NCBI GenBank assembly: GCA_031763025.1
Contig: JASSKH010000023.1
Span: 3,809,501 to 3,873,500, forward strand
DNA length: 64,000 bases
Direction of reading: 5' to 3'
DNA from: Macrocystis pyrifera
Taxonomy: Eukaryota; Sar; Phaeophyceae; Laminariales; Laminariaceae
Under the pieces are notes generated by a model that was not told the DNA's origin, ran no database searches, and saw nothing but the letters and a program-made list of their open reading frames with translations. Shown in pieces: positions 44,498-56,200 of this stretch (positions within the stretch are counted from its first letter, which is position 1; every line of letters starts with the position of its first letter). The position numbers and the translations under genes were made by a program.

Positions 44498-44760
44498 AAC
44501 ACGGTAACATAATGTTAAAGTTTAATTGACCATGACATTGTACGTTATCCCTTCAACGTGTGTGTTACGATAGCCACAAAGAATCCCGCTAACACGATAA
44601 CATAGTGTTACTCGCTATGGGCTGCATACCCTAACACCGTAACATACATACTACGGTCACAGTGCGGGATCAAGGATGTTACGCGATCGCCCGCCAATCT
44701 CATAACGCACTATTAATAACACTATGTTATGTTATCACAAAACCCAGAAAGTAGTTAAAG

Positions 44761-45945
44761 TACTTGTTAAGTGTAAGGCAGTATGGACCTAGGGAGACCG
44801 ACTACTGCTAGCAGGTTGATGCCTTTGGCTCTGTTCTGGTCATTCACACGAGGTGCTTGACGATGTTATAGGCTCTTGTACTAGTTGCTGTTTGCCTCGC
44901 CAGATGTCTTCTGAACGAAGGGGCGAGGCGCTCATCAGAAAAGCAGGCGACAACACCTGCCAGGTATGATGAGGGGACGATAGCTACAAACATAACGGCG
45001 CAACAGGGGAGAGGATACCATAACACTAGCCCACCCTGAAGGGCCGTATGTATGTGCAGATTCATAGAAAACTCAGGTAAGAACAAAAACAATCCGGAGA
45101 ATTCGGAGAATGGATCGAAGATGCGGCACTTTACAACCCACTCCCACGCCTCTAACTTGCAAAATGGTAGCCGACTACACGTGGACATTGCGAATCAGAG
45201 AACAACATGTCAGAAAGTACGGATACGCGGAAGCAAGTAAAACAAGCTAGAACTACCCGGAAGCTAAATCGAACACTTAAACTCGAGGAAGCGGTGTGGC
45301 TCGCGTAGCCAGGAGCGGCATAAGCTAACCTGGGAGCGAGACACTAGCACAAAGGACAAAAAAATGACCGTTACACTACCCACTGCGAAGGCACGGGGTG
45401 CTTCGAGAATTAAAACGAACGGGGGGGTAACGCAACAGAAACAAGTATCGGCGCGAAGGGGCTTACTCGAGTAGTGGAAACAGTGTCGCAAAACAGGAAA
45501 TCACGCAATTGGAGAATCCAAGACAGTCAAGGCCCGATCCCATAAAAGAGGGCAGAAAGGACGCGTGCGAGATTTCGCCGACACTGAGCGCGCTATATAG
45601 AACACAAAACATACGCTGAGCAGACATCGTTACGGCCTATTGTTAAGGTCTGAGTCCGTTGGGTTACCCGTAAAAGGTTAACCAATCACCTACCACCCAA
45701 TCTAAACCTGAGAACACTCTGCAATATAGCGCGGGAGAGGGCGGAATGCAAATGGTCGCGAAAAAAACGGAATCTATCACCTCGACCTGCTTGGGGATAT
45801 TAAGAAGGCGGAGGGGGATCGCATGAACAGCAAATGGGGTCAGCAGACCTAAACCTAGGGCAACCTGTACGATGCGTATAAAAGGCTCACGAACATGTTA
45901 CGTTTTTTTTCTCGCTGACGCCTAACATTAAGTGTTGCGTTATTC
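44761..45945. other. No recognised gene
   Basis: Mixed, non-repetitive within this window. No splice-bounded coding segment recognised. Confidence 0.4.
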
Positions 45946-45949
45946 AAGG

Positions 45950-46325
45950 TGTCCAAGGTGTGTGACCTTTATGAACGGACAAAATAAGTACCTTTGGGCT
46001 CAATACGGCCTCCCGCCGATAACATCTTCCGGGGTTGATCAAGCCCCTAATCAGCGCCTGGTTTTTCCTTCATATTGTCTGACAGAGTATAGCTCAGTGG
46101 TTTAACCTTTACAAACGAACAAAAATAAGTACCTTTGTTGGGCTCGATACGGCCTCCCGCCGATAACATCCTGCGGGGGTTGATCAAGCCCCCTAATCAA
46201 CGCCTGGTTTTCCCTTTTCATATTGTGCCCCTCCCTAGTCGTGTGTCGAAACGTAAAGGATATACCACTGAGCTACTTCTGACTGAGTAGCTTAGAGGTC
46301 TATCCTTTATATTTCGAACATGCTG
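45950..46325 (+). repeat. tRNA-derived SINE copies
   Basis: Plus-strand units (GGGCTCAATACGGCCTCCCG, GGGGTTGATCAAGCCCCTAA) with box A TATAGCTCAGTGG at about 46087; a box-A-only inverted pair lies at about 46265-46295. Same family as 41165-42000. Confidence 0.7.
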
Positions 46326-46329
46326 TGGT

Positions 46330-46625
46330 AAACAGTATCCCGCGGTGCGATTCGGTGCGGTTTTCAAAAATCGTAAAACCTACGGTGCGATTCGATACGG
46401 TTTGCAGATGTCGTGAATCCTACGGTGTGCGGTTCGGATTTCGTCTGCCCGAGTTCGGAAAATAAATATTCAACTGTACGTATCGTACGACGGTGCGGTT
46501 CGGTGCGGTTTTCCGGTATCTTATCGTAAAACCTACGGTGCGGTACGGCGCAGTTTTCGAGAGTGCAAAACTCTTACGGTGCGGTGCGGTTAACCTCACC
46601 GAACCGCGCCGAACCGATAGGAAAA
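46330..46625. repeat. Minisatellite CGGTGCGGTT
   Basis: Imperfect repeats of ACGGTGCGATTCGGTGCGGT and TCGTAAAACCTACGG; the right end AACCGCGCCGAACCGATAGG is an inverse copy. Confidence 0.7.
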
Positions 46626-47754
46626 ACCGCAGAATTTTGCTTCAAAAACGTCGAATATACGCAAAGGTTCGTATATAGAGAGAGATATCTGGTACAGAGC
46701 AGTGTACCAGTAAAAACAAAAGCAAATATATCGTACCGGTGAGCCCTGTGAGTGCAAGTGGACGCACCATATCGTACGTACGTACCCGTCGACCTGTACC
46801 CAAAAAAGTCCGTTGAAGTATAGTATTGTAGTATTGGGCAGCATTTTAGTGGGGGGTACTCCAACTCCCCAACACCGTTGATTCTCTCCAAATGGTCTCC
46901 AATGCAGGCTATATAGGCTGACGTGCCATCCCCCAACGCAGCCTAGGCTGGTCTACCACTTCCTACTCGTTCTCAGCTTCCCTGTGGGCCTGGCCTACTG
47001 GCCCGTGATTGGGTGGGGATTGCAGATATACGAACCCACCAAAAAAACGCTTGCAGAGTATACTGCAAACCCTGCAATACATATAATATGCATGGTTGAA
47101 CGGGAAGTGCCAATTATCGATCGCTGGGGTGAACATCGATTACCAACGCAACAGGTGGGCCAAGGAAAAGGTGGGCGCAACAAACCTGGGCTGTGACCCT
47201 CTCTGGTGGCTGATCGCAGCGGTGAGGAGAGGTTGCGGAGTTGCGTAGTTTATGGTATGCATAGAAGAGACAACAGCAGCAACAAGCTCGGCAAGTGGCC
47301 GCGTGACCATGTCCGCTCAAGGCGAAGGCGCTTGCCACCCTCGTTTCACGAAGTATCACCCGAATGAAATTGATTCGAGGCGCAGAGTTAGCGATTGAAG
47401 AGTCCTCGGACTGAAGCTTGCGTGCTTGACTAAACAGCAGTCGTACCTATGACATTTCATGATACCTGTGGTACGACGTACCCGGATAAACCAGGTATAC
47501 TCGTATACCTCGCAAGCAAGAAGTGCGCAACGAGAAAGTTCTTGTTCGCTGCTGTTCCAGGTACCTGGTATTTTTTAATAAATTGGTATTATAGTAACAC
47601 TCTGAACGAAATGTAAGCGCCTTTATGTATAAAAAATTGTACCCCAACGGTTCTTACAAATTCGCCTAGCATGGATTTTACTCGTACGAGTTTTTTCGAG
47701 AATTGTATTTATCCGATGTATTCGTACAAGTACGTGGTAGGTAAAGGGATGCGT
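46626..47754. other. No recognised gene
   Basis: Unique-looking sequence with several GTATACC/CCAGGTA motifs near 47490-47570. Confidence 0.4.
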
Positions 47755-47905
47755 TCATTTCAGCTCCACGTACGATCCTCTTGGGGACTCACGAGGGCTC
47801 AGTCTTTTCAGCTCCGAGTACCTCTGGGACTCGCCAGGACCCACTGACATTTCAGCTCCAAGTCCCCGTTGGGCAAGGGAGGACTCAGTCATTTCAGCTC
47901 CATGT
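47755..47905. repeat. Tandem repeat with TTCAGCTCCA
   Basis: Three to four copies of a 45-50 bp unit (CATTTCAGCTCCAnGTnC ... GGGACTC). Confidence 0.7.
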
Positions 47906-50370
47906 GCTTTTCGGCGTTCAAGCATATTATTTCAATAACAAATTATATGTTGTACCTCCGTTTTTGTCCTCCTTTATTACAGGGTCCCATACATACCTGG
48001 TATATTTTACGTTCCCTTATTCTTCTTTCTTCTGTTTCTTTTCTTTATTCCTTGTTTTGCGTTTTCTTTCATTTTTCTCTCTGTTTGTGGCGTGTGTGAT
48101 GCGTGATATATATGTATGTTGTGCTCATTATATACTATTAATAGACCTGACAACGACTCCAAGTAGAATGCTTCCTTCTAACCGTGGATGTTAAATTCCG
48201 AGAATTCCAATATACGTAACTCCCTTCGTATTTTTCAGCGGTATTCATGGTGTCCTGAGAAAATCATGGTCCGCGGTTCGCGAATTGCGATTCACAGCAG
48301 CAGTTCGGAGGTCGGAATAATTCAGGAAAAAATGAACACGGCGCTGCTGCATTTCTTACCCGTTTTGGGTCCGGGTTGCGGTAAGGGTTAACCTTGGGTT
48401 GGATGGGTCTGCGCCCTTGCCTTGACCGCACAATCTGTACTTGCAGTGTTTCGTAGCCCGAGAACCGTGAAAAATCAGCAGCCCGACCCCTGTAGAGGCG
48501 TGTGTTCTTCACATTAAACCGTTCTTTTTCTTTGTACCCGTCGACATCCAGCACAACCAGTGTCTGTGCCGATTCTTCAATCCTCGTAGAAAGTTACAAG
48601 TTCTGTGGTCACAAAACTACGCCACATTCAGAGATGCTACCTGGTACATGGTTAGGAAGCAGAGTCGACAACGCAATCCCATATCATACTGGATATGACA
48701 GGCACGACATGCACAGATGTACCCGTCGTTGTCAAGAGGACTCGTTGTGTTTTTCGTACCCAGTACGACGATGACATGGCATTGCAATATTTGCATGATA
48801 GCCTCCTTATAAATGAGTGGGAGATTGATGTTTTAGGTGTTCCCGTTCTTACTATGTAGACTACCCGCCGACATGCACACCATGTCCATCATGTTCATCC
48901 TGTTAATGGAGAGATACAAGCTCTGTGGCCACAAACTACGACACAGCAGAGATTATCCATCGTAGCATGCCATCGTACTGGTTACGACACGCATATACAT
49001 GGTGAAATTGTAGGGATGCGAGGGTCTATGGTCATACAGCTACGACCATGCATGGTATTGAGTACACCCCACCCTCCCCCAAGCTACAGGTATAGCGACT
49101 TGTTTTTTACGGCGCGAAGGGGTCAGCGCTTTCCTCGCTCGACGGCTTTGTGTTGAACTGCGCTAACTCACGTCAATCTAATTGTTGAGTAACAGATAGG
49201 TGCACAGGAACTCGGTATGATACACACGGCGCTTCAATCCGCGGGCGGCCTACGCCGCCCGCTACGCTCGCTCAGGAAGGATCAGTACGTCAAATTATGC
49301 GAAGCGGACAGAAGTCCATGATTGAATATATAGTTGTTTGATGATTGTAATTGCAAACTGGCGACTTGATAATGCCAAGTGTGCCGCCGCCATGCTCCAG
49401 GAGAAAACCGCTCGGACGCCACATACGCTTCGCGTCGCCTGCGGTTCCGCCCGCTACGGTTGCTCACATGTCGCACGTATATACATACCCCAGGTAGGGT
49501 TCGTACTTATTTCCTTCTTTTAGTGTGCTGCATGTGTTATGTACGAAAGAGAAAGCACAGCACGGCAAAGCAACAGCACCACAAAAACAATGAAAATGAA
49601 ACAAAAAAAATCGGAAATAAAAATAAAAACCGTCCCCTCTCATGTAATAATTTCCTACCTGATTTGAAAACCTTACATTGGTCGAACAGAAAAAAAAACG
49701 AACAGCAGAGCTCCTCTCTCAGCCTCGTACGCCGCCCGCCCCTTTCGCGACCATCTCGCAACCGATTCAGTCCGGATAAGCTTTCCTCCCTCTCTGCCTC
49801 AGTGAGCCCCGTCGCCCGCCTCGTGTGATGCCCGGTGCTCACCGTGGCCCTCGTTCGCCAGCTCGACAAAGTTGGTGCTCAGACTGCCTCGCTCTCTCTG
49901 TGATTTTTAGTTTCGTCGCAAAAAAGAAGCACCGCTTGAATTTTGTTTTGCATATCGAAATGACCCTTATATACTCGTACATAGTATAACTGGAATCACA
50001 CCAGGAGGCCAGACAGAGCCCATTCATGCTTCCCTCGTGTCTCGAGGCACACCCGACGCCTAGCCACGAAAACGGCGACCGCGCTCCTTGCAACCCCCCC
50101 TCTACCCTCCACCATCCGCTGACACCCGCGACTGCGCCGCGCTCGCCCGCGGTGCCGTGGTCGGAGTACACGCACGCACACGAAACGAAAGAAGAAAAAA
50201 GGAAAAAGGGACTGAAAGTGCCAAGAGAAATGGAGAAAACAAAGAACCGCTGGAAAGGTCCGGCACGTAATAAAAGGAGGCATTCCCAAGTGGGAACTCT
50301 GAGAGACCAGGGATGTACGAACCGAGCACGCTCAGAGCGTGAGATATCCATAAGTAGCTCTATGTATATG
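47906..50370. other. No recognised gene; family A fragment at 49015-49080
   Basis: A minus-strand family A end (TTGTAGGGATGCGAGGGTC ... CATGCATGGTATTGAGTAC, C-rich) lies at 49015-49080. Unrelated frames of 150-260 residues on both strands at 49380-50630 show no recognisable domain. Confidence 0.4.
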
Positions 50371-50376
50371 TATAAG

Positions 50377-50588
50377 ATGCACTTTTTTTGTTTTTGGCAT
50401 GCTGCTCTCCGGCGGCCGAGGGTTCTTTCTCGCACTTTCGGCGGCGGGGCAAGCCAGGGGGCCGTGGGTGCACTACGACGCATGTCTGGATCCCGGCCAA
50501 GCACCGTGGCGGTGCTCGGGTCATTGAACGTCGCTGAGCTGGCTCTAAAAAACAAGGGATTGCTTTCCGCCTCACCGAGCCGAGTAGG
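50377..50588 (+). CDS. Possible first exon of an unknown gene, targeting-like N-terminus
   Basis: From ATG near 50377 the frame reads MHFFCFWHAALRRPRVLSRT, then FGGGASQGAVGALRRMSGSR and PSTVAVLGSLNVAELALKNK GLLSASPSR, followed by GTAGGTGACG, a possible donor. The Arg/Ser/Ala-rich, acid-poor start looks like a mitochondrial or plastid targeting sequence. No matching downstream exon was found and I do not recognise the protein. Confidence 0.3.
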
Positions 50589-50644
50589 TGACGTGGAAAA
50601 AACCCTTTTTATTAGTGAATAGCCCGCCAACCTAGAACACTTTT

Positions 50645-51465
50645 TTTAGCCCCCCTCTGCTGTACATACGTTTTCAACCTCAGCAGAAGAAGTAGCAGTG
50701 GCAGCAGCAGACGTACGGCAGCGACAGCAGTACACATCTATCGACCATCGTATCTGTTGCATCAAGCCCTTTGACGGGTGTATACCTAACACCGAGGACG
50801 CTCGTGACCACAAAACTGCCTCCCTCCGTCCGACGTTGGCACCAGGTGTCTAGGTGTTGGTATCATACCTAGCTAATAATTGTTGTCCTATCGCACGCTC
50901 TCAGCAGCAGGTAATCGCAACGGGCAAGAGCCACAGAGCCAGGCCCATGCTGCCTCCGGTCTCGCCGTACTGCCCGCTGTCTCGGTGCGGCACCGCGTAC
51001 AGCCCACACTGCCCCACTGCTGATACGCCGAGCTGTGTGCACTTCCCAAAACGAAGAAGTTTCTCTGACAATTTTCTCTGCGTTGAGAATCTCAAATCTC
51101 AATAATTTTGAAATCCCCCGCCTTTTCCCTTTTTTTTCTATCAACCTCAGCAGCAGCAGGTACAGCAGCACCAGAACACGTCTGTCAAGTGTCGAGAGTC
51201 ATATATGTTTCACCTAGCCCTTTGACTTACACCACACACCTACACCGAGCACGTACGTGACCACAAAACTGCCTCACTCGGTCCGTCTACCTGGGGAAAT
51301 TGGCACCAGATATCCACTGTATATGTAGGTATCATACCTATTAATAGCAAGTTGTCCAGTCGGACGCTCTCAGCAGCACGTTTTCGCACCGGCGGGCAAG
51401 AGCCACAGAGCCAAGCTCATCCTGCCGCCCGTCTCCCTCTCCCCCCCCCTGTCTCGGTGTGCATC
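50645..51465. repeat. Diverged direct duplication, about 330-bp unit
   Basis: TTTCAACCTCAGCAG ... GACCACAAAACTGCCTC ... GGGCAAGAGCCACAGAGCCA ... CTGTCTCGGTG appears at 50675-50990 and again at 51140-51460. A 150-bp spacer separates them. Confidence 0.7.
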
Positions 51466-51469
51466 TGGC

Positions 51470-53235
51470 ATAGTATTAATAGTTGTAGTAGTATAGTAGT
51501 GGTAGCAGTACAGTAGTATAGTAGTAGTACGTACCTGGTAGCAGTACGTAGTAGGGTTAATAGTAGTAGCAGAAGTATTATAATAGTGTCAATGGTAGCA
51601 GTAGTAGTATTGGTACTATTAATAGTAGGTATAGTGGTGCTGTCGTTGCCGCGAGTATGCTGCTTTAACCATGAGCATATTATACTGCTTTTGACGGTCG
51701 TTAATTTAAACGTAGAGAGAAACATTTCATGATCAATGCACATATTTTTTTCATGATGCCCTCAATCGTATGTAGCCCGGTTGCTCCCTATTGATGTTAA
51801 TAGTGATATTAGAATTCTACTGCTGTCGTCGCAAGTCAGCTGCTGTTGCCGTGAGTACTTTTTCGACAGTCATTAGCTTTTTTTCATAACATCTAGATGC
51901 AGATAACGTTTTCATCGTGCCCCAACCGTACGTACACCTGTACATGAATAAATACGGAGAAGCTGCTTCCAACTATTATAATGGTAATAGAGATGTTTTT
52001 GGTTATTTGGCCTTTCTGTATTATTGGCCGTGTTTTGCACACGCAGGTATAGAATTCTGAACTAGTTAGTAAGGTATATAATAGTTGTAGTTGTAGTATT
52101 AATATTAACAGTAGCCCATGGTACCGAGTGCATGCTGCTTCTATTAATGCCTGTCCAATAACAGTAGTAGTCCCTGTACTACAAGTAGTAGCAATAGTCG
52201 TAGTCGTTGTGGTGTCTGCTATTGCTGTTGTTGCCGTCTGCATGCTGCTTCTACCTGGCCAATAGCAGTAGACGCCCTTAACCGTATATAATAGGTGGCC
52301 TGTACATTTACAAATCTTAATAATAGTCGTATTAATAGTAGTATAGTATTTTGTAGCGTGCATGCTGCTTCCACCTTTAATACAGTACCTTATATCTGCG
52401 TAGTATTAATAGTGGTAGTGGTGTATATTAAGAGTAACAGCATAGCAGTCATGCCCCCAACCCATGGTACCGCTTGCATGCTATGTTGCCGTTGTATGAA
52501 AGGTAGTAGTATAGTAGCAGTAGTAATACTCGTAGTAGGTAGAAGTGTACTTTGGTAGTATTTATTCATGCTGCTTTTACCTGTACTACTGTACTACTGT
52601 ACTGCATTTACGTATTACTGGCAGTGGTGTAGTGTATCAGTATATTAATAATAGTTATGCCCCAACCCATGGTACCGCGTGGTTATTTGACCTCTCTTGT
52701 TTACCACGAGGTTGTCTGTAGTGTATGGGCAATTGTTCATGCTCTAGCTGTAGTACTATTAATAATAGGACCTACGGTACACACAAATCTATATATTTCC
52801 CTTTTTTTCCAACAATATTTGGTGCAGTTTACTATTAATAGGGTCCCCCGTAATAGTAGTAGTATAGTTAGTAGTCGTAGTAGTATAGTGTACCAGATAG
52901 TATTTTGTAGAGTGCATGCTCCTTCTACCTGTACTAGTACATCTGCGTAGAAGTGGAAGTGGTGGATAGTAACAAAGTATAGTATTTATAGTCAACCCAT
53001 GGTACCGCGTGCATGTGGTAGTGTAGTATTCAGTAGTCGTAGTAGTATAGTGTACCAGATTTTAATAGTGTTTTGTAGAGTGCATGCTCCTTCTACCTGT
53101 ACTACATCTGCGTAGAGTGGAACTGGTGGATAGTAACAAAGTATAGTAGTCAACCCATGGTACCGCGTGCATGTAATAGTGTAGTATTCACCACAGAAAA
53201 AGAGTAGTACTCAGTTCCTGCTGACTACTATTGTT
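51470..53235. repeat. GTAGTA-rich repeats with recurring GCATGCTGCTTCTACCTG
   Basis: Irregular repeats of (GTA)n, GCATGCTGCTTCTACC, CAACCCATGGTACCGCGTGC and TATTAATA. The last 300 bp contain a clear duplication: CAGATAGTATTTTGTAGAGTG at 52890-53015 and a near copy at 53045-53180. A partial MITE C (52755-52857) is embedded. Confidence 0.65.
52755..52857. mobile_element. TA-flanked MITE family C, partial copy 5
   Basis: Left end replaced by TACTATTAATAATAGGACC; core and right end AGGGTCCCCCGTAATAG retained. Confidence 0.6.
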
Positions 53236-56200
53236 TTCTCTTTCCTTCAAGCAATACGCTAACCCATGGCTCACGTTTCCGCCAAAAACAGCTATACGTG
53301 TGTTAACTGCTGTGACTCTCTTTTCTCCTTGCGACGCCCCCGGGATTTCACGTCACCTACGTCCCGAAGGGGAACCGTGTATACCTGGTATATAATACCA
53401 GGTAGTATACACGAGTTCCAGTTTCATCTAGATGCGAGCGCCTTAAGAATAAACGATGTACGTATCAACACAACAAGGAGAGTGCTCAGCTTGGTGGACC
53501 TTTGCAAGTTTCTGGGATTATTTCACCGTTCGACGTATTCTAATCAGACTTTGTTTTGACAGTGACGCCGACCACCCTGCTCTCGCTTACCACTGTGATC
53601 CCACTCGGACCTGAATCCCACCTCAGATCTGGCCCCAACAGAACCTCATCCCATCTGGACCTGATCCCACCCAGACCTGAGCCCTCCACACTGGCCCCGG
53701 GCATCCTTCGCCCACGGCAGGGCTGAGAGCGAAGCGACTGGCCAACCACGGAATCAGGTGGGTGCGCGAGCCTGCGAGTTGGGCAAGAAAGCATCCGGTA
53801 CCGGATATGAGTATTTCACCTTCACACTATGTACTGAAGAAAAGTGTGCCGACACCAATTCCGAGTACGAGTAGCACGTCTACAAAAAAAGGTTGTAGTT
53901 TTTTCAGGGATTAGAAGAACTATGTACAACAGTAGAGTAGTTGACACCGTGGACAAGGATGTCGATTCCCTTTTCTATCGTCCAGACATTTTAAAGCAGA
54001 TATATATCTATGTCCACTCTTGCACGATCTGCAGCTCATGTTGCCGGGTGAGAACGGTATACTCTGCTTGACCTACAGTAGCACATGTTTCCTGGGTTGG
54101 ATCTGTACTCATAAAGATCCTGCACAATCTCTCACAACGGCAGGTGAGGAAATAGACCATCTACAGCAGTAGATCAGTAGATCATGTGCTGTTCCAGGTG
54201 CGGTATGTTCTCTGGGGAGTTGAACCCGGCGTCTTACGATACATGGCGATCTCAGAAATCGTTTTGACCACAGCCATAGAACCCACAGTCACGCACTCCT
54301 TTGATTTCCACCTATATCGCTACCAGCACTTGCTTACGTTTGTGTTTTGGGCGGTTTGAAGCAGGGGTGATTTGTCATGAATATTCCAAGAAACCACACA
54401 ACTTTTCAACAGGTCTACCGAATCGATCTTTTCGCCCGAACACCTGACCACGGAGTGTTGCAAAAGCGTGTGCTTATCCATTTAAAGTACAGTTGTGCTT
54501 GTCAGGAATATTGTCAAACCTGCCAAGTCTACCGAGCTGAGGGTTGGACTAAACACATCTCTTCCATGTTGGGAGTGTCCAGATCGATGGACTCTAGGTT
54601 GTGACCACCTCAACAACCGGAGCCACTGGCCAGTGATGTTCGAAGGTATTAGTTGGACGCATCGACACCCGTTGAAAAAAACCCGTTGAAAAAAATCATT
54701 CTCTGAGAACTATGTCCGGAGCGCGTTGTGCAGTGCATACGGCTGTTGAGTATTCACTTTGGCAGAGCTTACGTAGTGGGACAGACATATTGTATGTGTG
54801 CATGCATGAAGCAGCAGGTAGAAATACACTTGTGCAAGATTTTTGCGAAGCGGTACTGTCGGGGAGATACGATCCATACGCCCCCGCCCGCGTTGCTTTC
54901 GGAAAGAACCGCTGCAATGTCCCCCAAGCCATATGACCCCAGGGGGGCATTGTAGACATATATCCCCAACTCCAGGATGCTGCGTTCTTGATCCGGGTGT
55001 CCCTAGATTTACATCACGTCTCCGTCGTGCTATGGGTACCAACATCCCCCCTGCTCGGTACACGATATAACATCGAGTCCCTGCTGGAAGCACATCAGAC
55101 TTTGGTGAGAAAACAACATTGTGCTTTGTACAGTGCGAAGTGGCTTTTGCCAATAAATCGGCATGCTGGTCTTCAGATCCTACGTGGGTAATAATGCCAT
55201 CCCCTTCTCGCCGGAGTACAAGTTATCTCAGAAATGGGAGCTGAAACCACTCCTGAAATGCGCGTACTCCACAATATGGTATGTACCAATTTTCGTCCTC
55301 TATTGTTATTTCTTTGGCGCGTTCTCCGAAGCTACTGGTCTTTACCGTGTTTCGTTCGCAAGTCACATGAGGGTACAACTCACCATAAATAAGAGTTGAA
55401 TTGCTTCTGCGTTTTCAGCGCAAGTCTGCTGCGAAACCGTCGGTGTCTCATATTCCAATCCCTAGAAATTCGATAATCTGTACCACTCTGTCTCCAGTTA
55501 TAAGGACTGCTTTCATTGAACATTAACGTACAAAATGTATTTTTAATAAGGAACAGAGTCGTACCTGGTACATAAGATCAACGCTACCCGCCCACGTCGT
55601 TGATCTTGGTACAAGGCAGTTCAAAACTCTGACGGAACTCACCACCCATAGTCTTACGTCCTACGGAAAAAAGAGCGTCCATTTGTACTGCTGTGGCTAC
55701 TTAGACAGACCCCGACTCAAATCAAAGGCATATCGCAATCACCGGCGAGACACCGCGCGAAACCAAAACCCTCAATTTTGAACCCAAACGCGAAACACGT
55801 GTATCACGGTGTGCGGGCAAGCCGCCCTGAAAGCGGGTGTAACTCTGTTCTGATGATGCGAGTTCATCTCTAATGCATCGTGTTTGTAATAGTGTATATT
55901 GAGCATTGTTCGGTTTGGAGTGAACCGGAACATTTTGTAGTTTCAGTTCGACCAGCCCTGAATTTCTGGGGTATCAGCAAGGCTTTTCAACTATTAATAG
56001 TGGAGACTGGAGCTTGGTTGCCGCTGCCTCTGCTACAAGGGCAGGTAGCCATTTCTATGGCCTGGGGGTGACGAGGTACATACTACCTGGTGCCCTGGAT
56101 GCAATGACGAGGTCCTGACTTGTAACGGCATTGCACTGCCGGGCAAGAGAATAATCTGATGGGGGCAGTATACGATGGCGTGCCTTCTCCGCAGAGTGTG

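Larger units (their letters stand above)
42010..44760. repeat. Array of degenerate TAACAT/ATGTTA palindromes
   Basis: A palindrome close to GTAACATAATGTTAC recurs every 40-80 bases. From about 44020 it lies in diverged tandem units of roughly 150-200 bp sharing AAGAATCCCGCTAACACG, TAACATAGTGTTACTCGCTA and TACGTTATCC. The array is interrupted by a TIR element (43171-44024) and MITE C copy 44391-44497. Satellite-like; no gene. Confidence 0.7.

Noticed and set aside
49839-50630. 263-residue minus-strand frame
   Set aside because: No recognisable domain or repeat pattern of a real protein. The opposite strand holds a more plausible first exon.
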